A program made the position numbers and the translations under genes. Positions 9,187-18,476 of a stretch of 64,000 nt of DNA are shown piece by piece. Location: positions 2,032,001 through 2,096,000 of the forward strand of contig NZ_CP007511.1 of assembly GCF_000818015.1 (NCBI RefSeq). Reading direction: 5' to 3'. The notes under the pieces are model-generated. The model searched no databases and had not been told where the DNA came from. It saw only the letters and a list, made by a program, of their open reading frames with translations. The stretch's first letter is position 1, and each line of letters starts with the position of its first letter. The stretch is from Stutzerimonas balearica DSM 6083. GTDB taxonomy: Bacteria; Pseudomonadota; Gammaproteobacteria; Pseudomonadales; Pseudomonadaceae.

Positions 9187-9983
9187 AGGTGTATCTCCAC
9201 CGCCAGGGGCAGATGATCGGACAAGTGCGTCCAGGGTTTGTTACCGAGGATGCGCGGCTGGTGGCTGGTGGCATTGCGCACATAGATGCGATCGAGCCGC
9301 AGCATCGGCCAGCGTGCGGGAAAGGTCTTGGCCAGCTGGCCGTGGTTCAGCGCGAAGACTTCATGCAGCCCCGCGCAACGGTCGAGCGCCTTCGTGGCGC
9401 GCAGGCGCCAGTCGTTGAAGTCGCCCGCGACCACCACCGGGGCGCCTTCGGGCAGCGAGTCGAGCAGGTCGCAGAGCAGCTCGAGCTGACGCTGGCGGTG
9501 CGACTCGCGCAGCCCCAGGTGCACGCAGATGGCATGCAGTTCGTGGCCCGGCACCTGCAGCACGCTGTGTAGCAGGCCGCGGCGCTCGGGGCCGGCGATG
9601 GACACATCGAGGTTCTCGTAGCGGATGATCGGAAACTTCGAGAGCAGCGCGTTGCCGTGGTCGCCATCGGGGTAGACGGCGTTGCGCCCGTAGGCGAAGT
9701 CGGTCCAGATGCTGTCGGCGAGGAATTCGTACTGCGGGGTCTGCGGCCAGTTGTGAAAGCGCAGGGCATGTTTTTCATGGGTGCCGAGCACTTCCTGGAG
9801 AAACACCACGTCGGCCGAGACGGCGCGCACCGCCTCGCGCAGCTCCGGCAGGATGAAGCGGCGGTTGAACGAGGTGAAGCCCTTGTGCGTGTTCACGGTG
9901 AGCACGCGCAACGCGTTCACCTCGCTGGCCATGTGGGCGTCCAGGTGTTTGCTGTCGATGGGGTGATCTTTCGGCAAGGTCAC
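9183..9983 (-). CDS. ybhP: YbhP-like endonuclease/exonuclease/phosphatase family protein
   Basis: A 266-residue protein of the Mg-dependent EEP fold (DNase I / inositol phosphatase family). Motifs: NTHKG near the N-terminus, LQEV for the metal-binding Glu, VAGDFND, and the C-terminal [11 protein letters not shown] catalytic His. The start is a GTG in a GTGA overlap with the DUF72 gene stop; a downstream ATG (MASEVNAL, residue 18) is possible. Always linked to clsB and ybhN in E. coli; a lipid phosphatase role is plausible but unproven. Confidence 0.86.
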   Translation of the reverse strand: MTLPKDHPIDSKHLDAHMASEVNALRVLTVNTHKGFTSFNRRFILPELREAVRAVSADVVFLQEVLGTHEKHALRFHNWPQTPQYEFLADSIWTDFAYGRNAVYPDGDHGNALLSKFPIIRYENLDVSIAGPERRGLLHSVLQVPGHELHAICVHLGLRESHRQRQLELLCDLLDSLPEGAPVVVAGDFNDWRLRATKALDRCAGLHEVFALNHGQLAKTFPARWPMLRLDRIYVRNATSHQPRILGNKPWTHLSDHLPLAVEIHL

Positions 9984-10900
9984 TCAAAGGCTCCTTCTTC
10001 CAGCTGGCCGGGGGTGGTCTCGAGGCCCTTGTCCAGGCCGAGCAGTTGCAAGAGTCGGCGCGCGTCATAGGGCGCACGGACTTTCACGTCGTTGTCGAAG
10101 TAACAGTAGAGGTCGCGCACCTTGCGCCGCGGCGGGGCGGCGTCGCTGATCAGCTGGGCATCCTCCGGCTGCGTGCCATTGGTCCAGGCACGAATGCGCT
10201 CGCCCCAGCGCTCCAGCGCAGCGTCGGAGTAACCGCTGGTATAGAGCTGTTCGGCGCCATGCAGGCGCAGATAGAGGAAGTCGCTGGTGAGGTCCTCGCG
10301 GTACGGCCACTTGCCCGCGGTATCGGCCACCACCAGCGCCACGTCGTAGCGGCGCAGCAGGGCGACGAAGGCCGGATCGACGAAACTGTCGTGGCGGATC
10401 TCGACCGCGTGGCGCAGGCGCCGCTTGCGGTCGATCGACAGCAGGCTGCGCCCCTCCATGCGCGGTTCGCAGCGCTTGGCCAGTTCCAGCGCCGCCTCGG
10501 TGTCGTGCGGCAGCCTGGCGAGAAACGCCTCGAAGCGCTCCGGATCGAAGCGAAACGACGGCGGAAACTGCCAGAGCAGCGGGCCGAGCTTGTCCTTGAG
10601 CGCGAAAAGGCCCGAGGCGAAAAAGTTCGCCAGCGGCCCTTCGATATCGCGCAGGCGTTTGACATGGGTGATGAAGCGCGGCGCCTTGACGCTGAAGACG
10701 AAGTCGTCGGGCGTCTGCTCATACCACTCGGCGTAGCGTTCCGGGCGCTGCAGGGCATAGAACGAGCCGTTGATCTCGATGCTGTTCACCGCGCGCGAGG
10801 CAAAGCGCAGCTCGTTCTTCTGCGTCAGTCCCTTGGGGTAGAAGTCGCCGCGCCACGGCGCGTAGCGCCAACCGGATATGCCGATGTGAATCGCTGCCAT
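9980..10900 (-). CDS. DUF72 family protein (YecE-like)
   Basis: A 306-residue soluble protein with the DUF72 signature: the N-terminal [20 protein letters not shown] and the [12 protein letters not shown] block, then [13 protein letters not shown] and the [11 protein letters not shown] motif. The fold is a TIM-barrel-like one and the biochemical role is unknown. It starts 18 bp after the upstream alcohol dehydrogenase stop and its stop overlaps the ybhP-like start, so it belongs to the five-gene operon. Confidence 0.88.
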   Translation of the reverse strand: MAAIHIGISGWRYAPWRGDFYPKGLTQKNELRFASRAVNSIEINGSFYALQRPERYAEWYEQTPDDFVFSVKAPRFITHVKRLRDIEGPLANFFASGLFALKDKLGPLLWQFPPSFRFDPERFEAFLARLPHDTEAALELAKRCEPRMEGRSLLSIDRKRRLRHAVEIRHDSFVDPAFVALLRRYDVALVVADTAGKWPYREDLTSDFLYLRLHGAEQLYTSGYSDAALERWGERIRAWTNGTQPEDAQLISDAAPPRRKVRDLYCYFDNDVKVRAPYDARRLLQLLGLDKGLETTPGQLEEGAFE

Positions 10901-10918
10901 CGCCCGTCCTCGGCCGGA

Positions 10919-12175
10919 TTACCGCGGCTCCTGCATGCTGGTCGGGTCGCTTGCCGGAAAGGTATCGGCGACCGCCTTGTCCATGACCTGTTCTTCGCTG
11001 CCGCTGCCGCTGCTGTCCTGGCGCTGCGGTTGCAGCTCGACCTTGATCCAGCCGCTCTCGCGGCGGTCGAAGGCTTCGAAGGCGGCGATCGCGTCGTTCA
11101 TCGGTTTGACCTGGGTGAGAATCTTGGCCGGGTCGATGCGCCGTGCCAGCACCATCTCGATCAACCGAGGTATGTACTTGCGGTGGTGGCAGTTGCCCAT
11201 GTTGATCGTCAGGTTGCGATTCATCGCCATCCCGATGGGAAAGGTCATCGCATCCGGCGGGTAGACGCCGATGATCGACAAGGTGCCGGCCTTGGCCAGG
11301 CACTGCACGGCCCATTCCAGCGCCTGCGACGGCGCATCGCCGGGCTGCCACTGGCCCTGACGCGGCGTATGTCGTTCCGGATGGCCGCAGCAGCCATGTT
11401 CGGCGTCGATACCTACCGCATCGATGACACGGTCGACGCCGATGCCGCCGGTCAGGCGCTTGAGCGTTTCGACCGGATCTTCGCGGTTGAAGTCGATGGT
11501 CTCGGCGCCCTGGCTGCGTGCGGCGCGCAGGCGGTCCTCATACTGGTCGATGGCGAATACCCGGCCGGCACCGAGCAGCTTGGCGCTGGCGATGGCGAAC
11601 TGCCCGACCGGCCCGCAACCGAGCACGGCAACGGTGTCGCCACTCTCGATCTCGGCCATTTCCGCGCCGAAATAGCCGGTGGGAAAGATGTCCGACAGCA
11701 GAATCGCCTGGTCGTCGCTGATCTCCGGTGGCAGCTTGACCAGCCCGATGTTGGCGAAGGGGATTCGCGCCTTTTCCGCCTGCAGCCCGTGGAACGGGCC
11801 GGTCGCCGAAGGCCCGCCGTAGAATGCGGTGCCGGCCGACTTGCCGTTCGGGTTGGCGACGTCGCACTGGGCGAAATAGCCGGCCCGGCAATAGGCACAG
11901 TTGCCGCAGGCGATGGTGGAGGGGATCACCACGCGGTCGCCGACCTTCAGGTTGCGTACGTCTTCGCCCAGCTCCTCGACGATGCCGACACCCTCGTGCC
12001 CGAGAATGGTGCCCGGCTGCATGCCGCTGAAGGTGCCGCGCACGAAGTGCAGGTCGGTGCCGCAGATGGCCGAGGCCGTGATGCGCACGATGGCGTCGGT
12101 CGGTGCCTCGATGCGTGGTTCGGGTACATCTTCCAGTCGGATATCCCCGACATCGTGATAGACAACAGCTTTCAT
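10919..12175 (-). CDS. Zinc-dependent alcohol dehydrogenase (formaldehyde dehydrogenase-like) with FPASDP tail
   Basis: A 418-residue medium-chain dehydrogenase. It carries the catalytic-zinc ICGTDLHF and GHEGVGIVEELG motifs, the four-cysteine structural zinc site (CGNCAYCRAGYFAQC), and a Rossmann GCGPVGQFA turn. A region with CCGHPERHTP is typical of the 'FDH-like' subgroup. About 35 extra residues follow the catalytic fold (QRQDSSGSGSEEQ, then VMDKAVADTFPASDP); this acidic-hydrophobic FPASDP peptide resembles small Pseudomonas proteins of unknown role. It heads the operon with DUF72, ybhP, clsB and ybhN. The substrate is unknown. Confidence 0.85.
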   Translation of the reverse strand: MKAVVYHDVGDIRLEDVPEPRIEAPTDAIVRITASAICGTDLHFVRGTFSGMQPGTILGHEGVGIVEELGEDVRNLKVGDRVVIPSTIACGNCAYCRAGYFAQCDVANPNGKSAGTAFYGGPSATGPFHGLQAEKARIPFANIGLVKLPPEISDDQAILLSDIFPTGYFGAEMAEIESGDTVAVLGCGPVGQFAIASAKLLGAGRVFAIDQYEDRLRAARSQGAETIDFNREDPVETLKRLTGGIGVDRVIDAVGIDAEHGCCGHPERHTPRQGQWQPGDAPSQALEWAVQCLAKAGTLSIIGVYPPDAMTFPIGMAMNRNLTINMGNCHHRKYIPRLIEMVLARRIDPAKILTQVKPMNDAIAAFEAFDRRESGWIKVELQPQRQDSSGSGSEEQVMDKAVADTFPASDPTSMQEPR

Positions 12176-12505
12176 GGCGTCTCCGGGTCGGGCTGCGAAC
12201 TGGTCCTGCGCGCCGCAGCCGGAATGAAGTGTCAGGAGCGTGCCCAGCTTCGCGCACCCTCTTGCGGATGCAGGCCGTACCGCCCGCTAGCTCAGCCGAG
12301 AAGTCCGGAATTGGCAGGGGCTCCAGCGTCAGGGCCTTGCTCGCCGATGTCCGTTTCGCGTCTGGCAAAGCGCCCCACTTATTCTTCCGACTGGTGTCGG
12401 CCTTGGCGGTTCATCTTTTTCTGGGCGCAGGGGGCGCGCAGCGGACGGCATGGCGCTTCGGCTCCAGGGCGCCGAGCGCGGCGAGGCGAAATGCGATCGC
12501 GCCTT
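12176..12505. other. Gene-free 330-bp stretch upstream of the alcohol dehydrogenase operon
   Basis: It must hold the promoter of the minus-strand dehydrogenase-clsB operon and the 3' end of the LysR gene. I found no convincing hairpin, GAACTT (AlgU) or sigma-54 match, and no credible small gene. Confidence 0.5.
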
Positions 12506-13423
12506 TCAGCGGCCCTGGAGATCCCAGGGTGCAGGCCCGGCGAACGCCTCGACGAGGTAGTCGATCATCACGCGCACCTTCGCCGGTGGCCGCCGGTCGG
12601 GCGGGTAGACCGCGTGGATGCCGCCCAACGCCTGCGTGGGCTGGTCCAGTTGCAGGGCGACCAGCTCGCCCCGGCGCAAGGCGGCGGCGACGATGAACTG
12701 CGGCTGATAGATCACGCCCTGGCCGCCGACGGCCGCGGCGACCAGCGCCGGACCGTTGTTGGCGACGAGGTTACCCTGCACGGTGACGCGCACATCGCCC
12801 TCCTGGCCGAACAGCCAGTGCTGGTGGCCGGCTTGCGAGAGCGTGTAACCCAGGCAGTTGTGGCGGGTCAGGTCGGCGACCTTGCGCGGCACGCCATGGC
12901 GATCGAGGTAGGCCGGTGCGGCGCACACCAGCAACGGGCAGTCGGCCAGCCGGCGTGCCTGCAAGGGGCTGTCGCCCAGGCGGCCGATGCGCACGGCCAT
13001 GTCCCAACCGCCGTCGATCAGGTCGACCTGGCTGTCGGTGAGCCCAAGCTCCACCGCCACCGCCGGGTGGCGTTCGCTGAAGGTCGGCAACAGCGGCGCG
13101 ATGTGCCGTGCGCCAAAAGTCAGCGGCACATTCATGCGCAGCAGGCCTGTGGCTTCGACCCGTCGGGAGGCGATGCGGGCCTCGGTTTCCTCGATTTCCG
13201 GAAGAATCCGCTGGCAGGCCTCGAGGTAGTCGTTGCCGGCTTCGGTGAGTGTCAGGCGCCGGGTGCTGCGATGGAACAGTTTGACGCCCAGGCGTGCTTC
13301 CAGCGCATCGACGTGCTTGGTTGCCATCGCCGGCGACATGCCCAGGTGTCGCGCCGCCGCGGACAGGCTGCCGGCACTGGCGGCACGGACGAAGACGCGC
13401 ATGCCGGTGATGCGGTCGAGCAT
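12506..13423 (-). CDS. LysR family transcriptional regulator
   Basis: A 305-residue regulator: an N-terminal winged HTH (GSLSAAARHLGMSPAMATKHVDALEARLG, of the CrgA/DhcR-like group) followed by a periplasmic-binding-like effector domain. It is divergent from the dioxygenase / DUF2218 / cytochrome b561 operon with about 100 bp between starts, so it probably controls that operon and itself. The effector is unknown. Confidence 0.9.
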   Translation of the reverse strand: MLDRITGMRVFVRAASAGSLSAAARHLGMSPAMATKHVDALEARLGVKLFHRSTRRLTLTEAGNDYLEACQRILPEIEETEARIASRRVEATGLLRMNVPLTFGARHIAPLLPTFSERHPAVAVELGLTDSQVDLIDGGWDMAVRIGRLGDSPLQARRLADCPLLVCAAPAYLDRHGVPRKVADLTRHNCLGYTLSQAGHQHWLFGQEGDVRVTVQGNLVANNGPALVAAAVGGQGVIYQPQFIVAAALRRGELVALQLDQPTQALGGIHAVYPPDRRPPAKVRVMIDYLVEAFAGPAPWDLQGR

Positions 13424-13527
13424 GTGATTTACTCCTCTGGGTAGGAACTGTTGCGCTGGATTGCCCTGTTCTGCTGCTGAAAGATGGCGCTCATACTGCC
13501 TCGCGTCAAACCCACCGGGGCCAGTTC

Positions 13528-14343
13528 ATGACCATTCAACGCCCGACACCGATGCCCACGCTGTTCGTCCCGCACGGCGCCGGGCCATGCTTCTTCATGG
13601 AGTGGAGCCCGGCCGATGCCTGGACGGCGATGGCCGATTTCCTTCGCGGCATTGCCGCGACACTGCCGCGCACGCCTGAAGCCATCGTGTTGATCTCCGG
13701 CCATTGGCTGGCGCCCGAATTCCAGGTGACGGGCGCCCGCCAGCCGGACCTGATCTACGACTACTACGGTTTTCCCGCGCATACCTACGCGCTGCGCTAT
13801 CCCGCACCCGGCGAGCCGGCCCTGGCGGCTCGGCTCGCCAGCCTGTTGAGCGACGCCGCGCTGCCTTGCGCGATCGACCACGAGCGCGGCTTCGACCACG
13901 GCGTGTTCATTCCGCTGAAGCTGATGTTCCCCCAGGCGCAGATCCCGGTAGTGCAGCTGTCGCTGCGCCAGGATCTCTCGCCCGCGGCGCACCTGGCCGC
14001 CGGTCGGGCGCTGGCCGCGCTGCGCGAGCAGGATGTGCTGATCGTCGGCAGCGGCATGAGCTTTCACAACATGCGGGGTTACGGCGACCCGCACTTCGGG
14101 CCGATCTCGGAGCGCTTCGACGCCTGGCTGACGGAAACCGTCGAGGCACCTGCCGACGAGCGCGACGCGCGCTTGCGCGACTGGCAGCAGGCACCCGAGG
14201 CGCGGCTGTGCCATCCGCCGCGCGCCGAGGAACACCTGATTCCGCTGCTGGTTGCGGCCGGGGCCGCAGGTGAGAGCCGCGGGCGGCGCGTCTTCAGCGA
14301 TCGCGTCATGGAAACCGTGTTGTCGGCCTATCGGTTCGGCTGA
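13528..14343 (+). CDS. DODA-type extradiol ring-opening dioxygenase (YgiD-like)
   Basis: A 271-residue class III extradiol dioxygenase that cleaves catechol-type rings such as DOPA. Metal-binding histidines are visible in PTLFVPHGAG, LISGHWLAPE, RGFDHGVFIPL and SGMSFHNMRGYG, the YgiD/4,5-DOPA dioxygenase pattern. The tail PRAEEHLIPLLVAAGAAGE fits the family. First gene of a likely three-gene operon, divergent from a LysR gene. The natural substrate is unknown. Confidence 0.88.
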   Translation: MTIQRPTPMPTLFVPHGAGPCFFMEWSPADAWTAMADFLRGIAATLPRTPEAIVLISGHWLAPEFQVTGARQPDLIYDYYGFPAHTYALRYPAPGEPALAARLASLLSDAALPCAIDHERGFDHGVFIPLKLMFPQAQIPVVQLSLRQDLSPAAHLAAGRALAALREQDVLIVGSGMSFHNMRGYGDPHFGPISERFDAWLTETVEAPADERDARLRDWQQAPEARLCHPPRAEEHLIPLLVAAGAAGESRGRRVFSDRVMETVLSAYRFG

Positions 14344-14371
14344 CCCCTTTTCTGAAACGGAGGATTTCTCT

Positions 14372-14677
14372 ATGCACCTGTCCTTTGCCCACATCGCCTG
14401 TGCGAACCCCGGCCGACTGATCAACCGGCTGTGCAAGCACTGGGGGCACAAGTTTCCGGTCGAGCTGGACGACGCGCTTGGCCGTATCGAGTTGCCGATT
14501 GGCGAATGCCGCTTGCGTGACGCAGGCGAGAGGCTCGAGGCACAGCTGCAGGCCGCCGATGCCGCGGCGCTGGCACGCCTGCAGCAGGTCGTGGCCGATC
14601 ATCTCGAGCGAATGGCCAGCGGCGAGGCGCTGACGATCGTCTGGCAGCCCGGGGAAAGCGGGAGGGCGACGGCATGA
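14372..14677 (+). CDS. DUF2218 domain-containing protein
   Basis: A 101-residue soluble protein. Segments HIACANPGRLINRLCKHWGHKF and ALGRIELPIGECRL mark the DUF2218 family, of unknown function. Start chosen at an ATG with a strong ACGGAGG site nine bases upstream, 28 bp after the dioxygenase stop. Its stop overlaps the cytochrome b561 start (ATGA), so the two are translationally coupled. Confidence 0.85.
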   Translation: MHLSFAHIACANPGRLINRLCKHWGHKFPVELDDALGRIELPIGECRLRDAGERLEAQLQAADAAALARLQQVVADHLERMASGEALTIVWQPGESGRATA

Positions 14678-15195
14678 TCCTGGATTCGGCCAAGCGTTAC
14701 GGCCTGGTCAGCCGCGTGCTGCACGGGGCCATGGGGCTGCTCATCCTCTGGCAACTGCTCAAGTTCTCCGACCGCATCGCCGAGGGCGAGCATTGGGTCG
14801 GGCAGACGCTGGTGCCCTGGCACCTGTCCATTGGCGCGCTGCTGTTGCTGCTCGCCGTGCTGCGAACCGGCTGGGCGCTGTCGCAGCTACCGAGCCGGCC
14901 TCGCCACGACCCGGCCACGGCCTGGCTGGTCAAGGCGGGGCACCTGGCGCTTTACCTCGCCATGCTCGCGCTGCCGGTCACCGGCGTGCTGTACATGCTG
15001 GGCAACGGCTACGGTCTGGAGGTATTCGGCATGCCGCTGGCGGCCAAGGGCGACGAGATCGCCTGGATGGCGGCGCTCGGCAGCCTGCATTCGCCGCTGG
15101 CCTGGCTGCTGTTGATGCTGCTCGCCGGGCACATCGGCGCCGCGCTCTACCACAGGCTGGTCAAGCGTGACGACATCCTGCAGCGGATGTTCTGA
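14674..15195 (+). CDS. Cytochrome b561 family protein
   Basis: A 173-residue four-helix membrane cytochrome. Heme-ligand histidines are visible in RVLHGAMGLL, VPWHLSIGALL, AGHLALYLAML and SLHSPLAWLLLMLLAGHIGAALYH, the bacterial CybB pattern. It would pass electrons between quinol and a periplasmic acceptor. Coupled to DUF2218 by a four-base overlap. Confidence 0.9.
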   Translation: MILDSAKRYGLVSRVLHGAMGLLILWQLLKFSDRIAEGEHWVGQTLVPWHLSIGALLLLLAVLRTGWALSQLPSRPRHDPATAWLVKAGHLALYLAMLALPVTGVLYMLGNGYGLEVFGMPLAAKGDEIAWMAALGSLHSPLAWLLLMLLAGHIGAALYHRLVKRDDILQRMF

Positions 15196-15203
15196 GGCCT
15201 CGC

Positions 15204-16073
15204 TCAGTCGCCGTTGAGCGCGACGTTGGACAGTGACTCGACCGGCTGGGCGAAGCGAAAGGGGATGGACACCAGGCCCGCGCCGATCTTCTTCTGCACC
15301 ACGAAGTGCAGGTGCGGCCCGGTGCTGCGCCCGGTGTTGCCCGACTTGCCGAGCAGCTCGCCCTTGTCCACGCGCGCGCCGCTGCGCACGACTACCGAGC
15401 CGCGTTGCAGGTGCAGGTAGGCGCTGTGGGTACCGTCATCGTGCAGGATGCGCACGTAGTTGCCGGCCGGATCGGGAAAGCGGCCGCCCTGGCCGTCGCG
15501 GGCCTTGAGCACCGTTCCGGCGCGCGCCGCGACGATCGGCGTGCCGACCGGCATGGCAACATCCACGGCGTAGCGGCCCTTGGGCGTGTTGTGGCTGTAG
15601 TCGCCGCCCGCGCCCTGGGAGATGCGGAACGGGCCGCCGCGCCAGGGCAGGGCGTAGGCATGCCCGCCGACTGCCGCGTTGCCCAGGCGCCGAGCCGGGT
15701 CGGGCGAAAAGATCAGGCCATAGCTGAAGCTGTGCCGGTACATCAGCGGGTAGCCCGACTGCCGTTTGCTCAGCGTCGCGATGCGCAGCTGGCTGCGCGG
15801 CGGGACCTGCTTGCGGATCACGCCGCCGCGCACCCCGGCGACGTTCACCAACCGGCTCAGGCGCAGGGTCGCCTCGATCGGTACGTCCAGTTCGTTGCGC
15901 ACGTCCATGGCCTTGCCGGAGCCGGCCCGGTTGATCAGCAGGCGCACGGTGGCCGGGCGGGTCTTGGAGACTTCGATAGGCCTGGCTGCCTCGGCAGCCG
16001 AGGCGCTCGCTGGCGCCGCGAGGGTGCCCAGCACGAGCAGGAGCGGGAAAAGAAGAATTCGGGTGGTTTGCAT
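15204..16073 (-). CDS. M23 family metallopeptidase (LytM-type)
   Basis: A 289-residue exported protein: a signal peptide ending near residue 27 (APASASA), a beta-rich N-terminal domain, then a peptidase M23 domain. Zinc ligands sit in HNTPKGRYAVDVAMP (H-x8-D) and in GPHLHFVVQ (HxH). It would cut peptidoglycan cross-links or activate an amidase. The start is the ATG at 16073. It is convergent with the cytochrome b561 gene (8 bp apart), and the 177-bp region upstream separates it from glgX. Confidence 0.9.
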   Translation of the reverse strand: MQTTRILLFPLLLVLGTLAAPASASAAEAARPIEVSKTRPATVRLLINRAGSGKAMDVRNELDVPIEATLRLSRLVNVAGVRGGVIRKQVPPRSQLRIATLSKRQSGYPLMYRHSFSYGLIFSPDPARRLGNAAVGGHAYALPWRGGPFRISQGAGGDYSHNTPKGRYAVDVAMPVGTPIVAARAGTVLKARDGQGGRFPDPAGNYVRILHDDGTHSAYLHLQRGSVVVRSGARVDKGELLGKSGNTGRSTGPHLHFVVQKKIGAGLVSIPFRFAQPVESLSNVALNGD

Positions 16074-16250
16074 GGCCTGTGATCCGTCACGGAAAAGACA
16101 GCCCGCCTGCGGCTGGCAGGACGAATCCGCTTGTCGTTATCGATTGCCGCGCGGTTTCGGACTGCCGGAATGCGACAGGGTTCACTGCTCCATCGCGTTC
16201 GCGGCGTGCCTGCCGACCGAGCAGCCACGCAGCGGTCGGCGGGGCAGGGC

Positions 16251-18407
16251 TCACGCCTCCTCGGGAACCTTGTACAGCTCGAGCAGCAGCAGCGAGCGGC
16301 CGGTGACGGCGTACTCGTCGCCGAAATCGAAGCGTTCGGGGCGTGCGGTCGGATTGTTGGTGTCGATCAGGCGATTCCAATAGATGCCCTGCGGGACTTC
16401 CGGCAGCGTGAAGTTCACCAGGTCATGGTGCGCGTTGACGATCAGCAGCAGCGTGGCGTCCGAGCCGGCCCGGCGGATTCCGGTGGGCTGGGCGCGGCCG
16501 TCGAGCAACATGCCCATGCAGCGGTTGTGCGCGTCCTCCCACTGCTCGATGGTCATTTCCTCGGCGTTGGGCGCAAGCCAGGTGACATCCTTGACCCCCA
16601 GTTCCTCGTTGTAGGCGCCGACCAGGAAACGGCCGCGACGCAACATCGGGAAGCGCTGACGCAGGCGGATCAGCTTGCGCACGAAGGCCAACAGGCCGTA
16701 GCTGTCCTCGCTGATGTCCCAGTTCACCCAGCCGATTTCGCTGTCCTGGCAGTAGGCGTTGTTGTTGCCGTGCTGGGTGCGGGCGAATTCGTCGCCGGCG
16801 ACCATCATCGGCGTGCCCTGGGAGAACAGCAGGGTGGCGAAGAAGTTGCGCATCTGCCGGTAGCGCAGGGCGTTGATCTCCGGATCGTCGCTGGGGCCCT
16901 CGACGCCGTGGTTCCAGGACAGGTTGTTGTCGCTGCCGTCGCGGTTGTCCTCGTCGTTGTCTTCGTTGTGCTTGTGGTTGTAGGAGACCAAGTCCTTGAG
17001 GGTGAAACCGTCGTGGGCGGTGACGAAATTCACCGAGCTGAACGGTCGGCGCCCGCGCTGGTTGTACAGGTCGCCGGAGCCGGTCAGGCGGCTGGCGAAG
17101 TCTGCGAGCTTGCCGTCGTCACCCTTCCAGAAAGCACGCACCGTATCGCGGAACTGGTCGTTCCACTCCGCCCAGCCAGGCGGGAAACCGCCGACCTGAT
17201 AGCCGCCGGGCCCACAATCCCAAGGCTCGGCGATCAGCTTGGTCTTGGCCAGCACCGGGTCCTGGCGGCAGGCGACGAGAAAGCTGTGACGCTCGTCGAA
17301 GCCGTCGTGCTCGCGCCCGAGAATGGTCGCCAGGTCGAAGCGGAAGCCATCGACGTGCATCTCGGTGGCCCAGTAGCGCAGCGAGTCGGTGACCATCTGC
17401 AGGACGCAGGGGTGGCTCATGTCCAGCGTGTTGCCGGTGCCCGAATCGTTGATGTAGTAGCGCTTGTCGTCCGGCATCAGCCGGTAATAGGTGGCGTTGT
17501 CGATGCCGCGCATCGACAGGGTCGGCCCCAGCTCGTTGCCTTCGGCCGTGTGGTTGTAGACCACGTCGAGAATCACCTCGAGGTCGGCGTTGTGCAGGTG
17601 CGCGACCATTTCCTTGAACTCGGAGATCTTGCCGCTGGCCAGGTATTTGGGATGCGGAGCGAAGAAGGCGATGCTGTTGTAGCCCCAATAGTTGGTCATG
17701 CCCTTTTCCAGCAGGTGCTGGTCCTGGACGAAACCGTGGATCGGCAGGAACTCGATCGACGAGACGCCGAGCTTGCGGATGTAATCGATCACCTCCGGGG
17801 TCTTGAACCCGGCAAAGGTGCCGCGCAGGTCCTCGGGAACGGCCGGATGGCGCATGGTGTAACCGCGCACATGGGTCTCGTAGATGATCGTCTTGTCCCA
17901 AGGCACTTGCACGGGGTGGTCGCGGCCCCAGGTGAAGGCCGGATCGATGATCTTGGACTTGGGTACGAAGGGCGCGCTGTCGCGCTCGTCGAAGCTGAGG
18001 TCGGCATCCTTGTGGCCGATGGTGTAGCCGAACAGCGCTTCGGACCAGCGCAGCTCGCCCACCAGCTGCTTGGCATAGGGGTCGATCAGCAGCTTGTTGG
18101 GGTTGAAACGATGGCCGGCGTCCGGTTCGTAGGGGCCGTAGACGCGATAGCCGTAGATCTGCCCCGGGTGCGCGTCGGGCAGGTAGCCGTGCCAGATCTC
18201 GTCGGTGTACTCGGGCAGCTCGATGCGCTCGATCTCGGTCTCGCCCTTGTCGTCGAACAGGCACAGCTCGACCTTTGTCGCGTGCGCCGAGAAGATGGCG
18301 AAGTTGACGCCAAGGCCGTCCCAGGTGGCGCCCAGCGGGAAGGGTAGCCCCTCGCGGATACGCGAAGGGGTCATGACGTGAGGCGCGTGCGGCTTTTTCT
18401 TGCTCAT
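16251..18407 (-). CDS. glgX: Glycogen debranching enzyme
   Basis: A 718-residue GH13 isoamylase-type enzyme that hydrolyses alpha-1,6 branches of limit dextrin. It has an N-terminal CBM48-like domain (EGLPFPLGATWDGLGVNFAIFSAHA), the nucleophile motif DGFRFDLATILGRE, the acid KLIAEPWDCGPGGYQVG, and FVTAHDGFTLKDLVSYN. Last gene of the glgA-treZ-malQ-treY-DUF2934-glgX operon, 69 bp after DUF2934. Its linear maltodextrin products feed TreY and MalQ. Confidence 0.95.
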   Translation of the reverse strand: MSKKKPHAPHVMTPSRIREGLPFPLGATWDGLGVNFAIFSAHATKVELCLFDDKGETEIERIELPEYTDEIWHGYLPDAHPGQIYGYRVYGPYEPDAGHRFNPNKLLIDPYAKQLVGELRWSEALFGYTIGHKDADLSFDERDSAPFVPKSKIIDPAFTWGRDHPVQVPWDKTIIYETHVRGYTMRHPAVPEDLRGTFAGFKTPEVIDYIRKLGVSSIEFLPIHGFVQDQHLLEKGMTNYWGYNSIAFFAPHPKYLASGKISEFKEMVAHLHNADLEVILDVVYNHTAEGNELGPTLSMRGIDNATYYRLMPDDKRYYINDSGTGNTLDMSHPCVLQMVTDSLRYWATEMHVDGFRFDLATILGREHDGFDERHSFLVACRQDPVLAKTKLIAEPWDCGPGGYQVGGFPPGWAEWNDQFRDTVRAFWKGDDGKLADFASRLTGSGDLYNQRGRRPFSSVNFVTAHDGFTLKDLVSYNHKHNEDNDEDNRDGSDNNLSWNHGVEGPSDDPEINALRYRQMRNFFATLLFSQGTPMMVAGDEFARTQHGNNNAYCQDSEIGWVNWDISEDSYGLLAFVRKLIRLRQRFPMLRRGRFLVGAYNEELGVKDVTWLAPNAEEMTIEQWEDAHNRCMGMLLDGRAQPTGIRRAGSDATLLLIVNAHHDLVNFTLPEVPQGIYWNRLIDTNNPTARPERFDFGDEYAVTGRSLLLLELYKVPEEA

Positions 18408-18476
18408 GAGAACTCCATAGGCAGACTCATCCAGCGGCCTGTCTGGTGGGACGGCGGTGGCGCGGGGTATCAGGCG

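Noticed and set aside
10046..13444. An 1132-codon plus-strand frame opposite the DUF72, dehydrogenase and LysR genes
   Set aside because: It lies antisense to three well-supported genes; long open antisense frames are expected in GC-rich DNA and the translation shows no family.
16131..18347. A 738-codon plus-strand frame opposite glgX
   Set aside because: Antisense shadow of a clear debranching enzyme gene.
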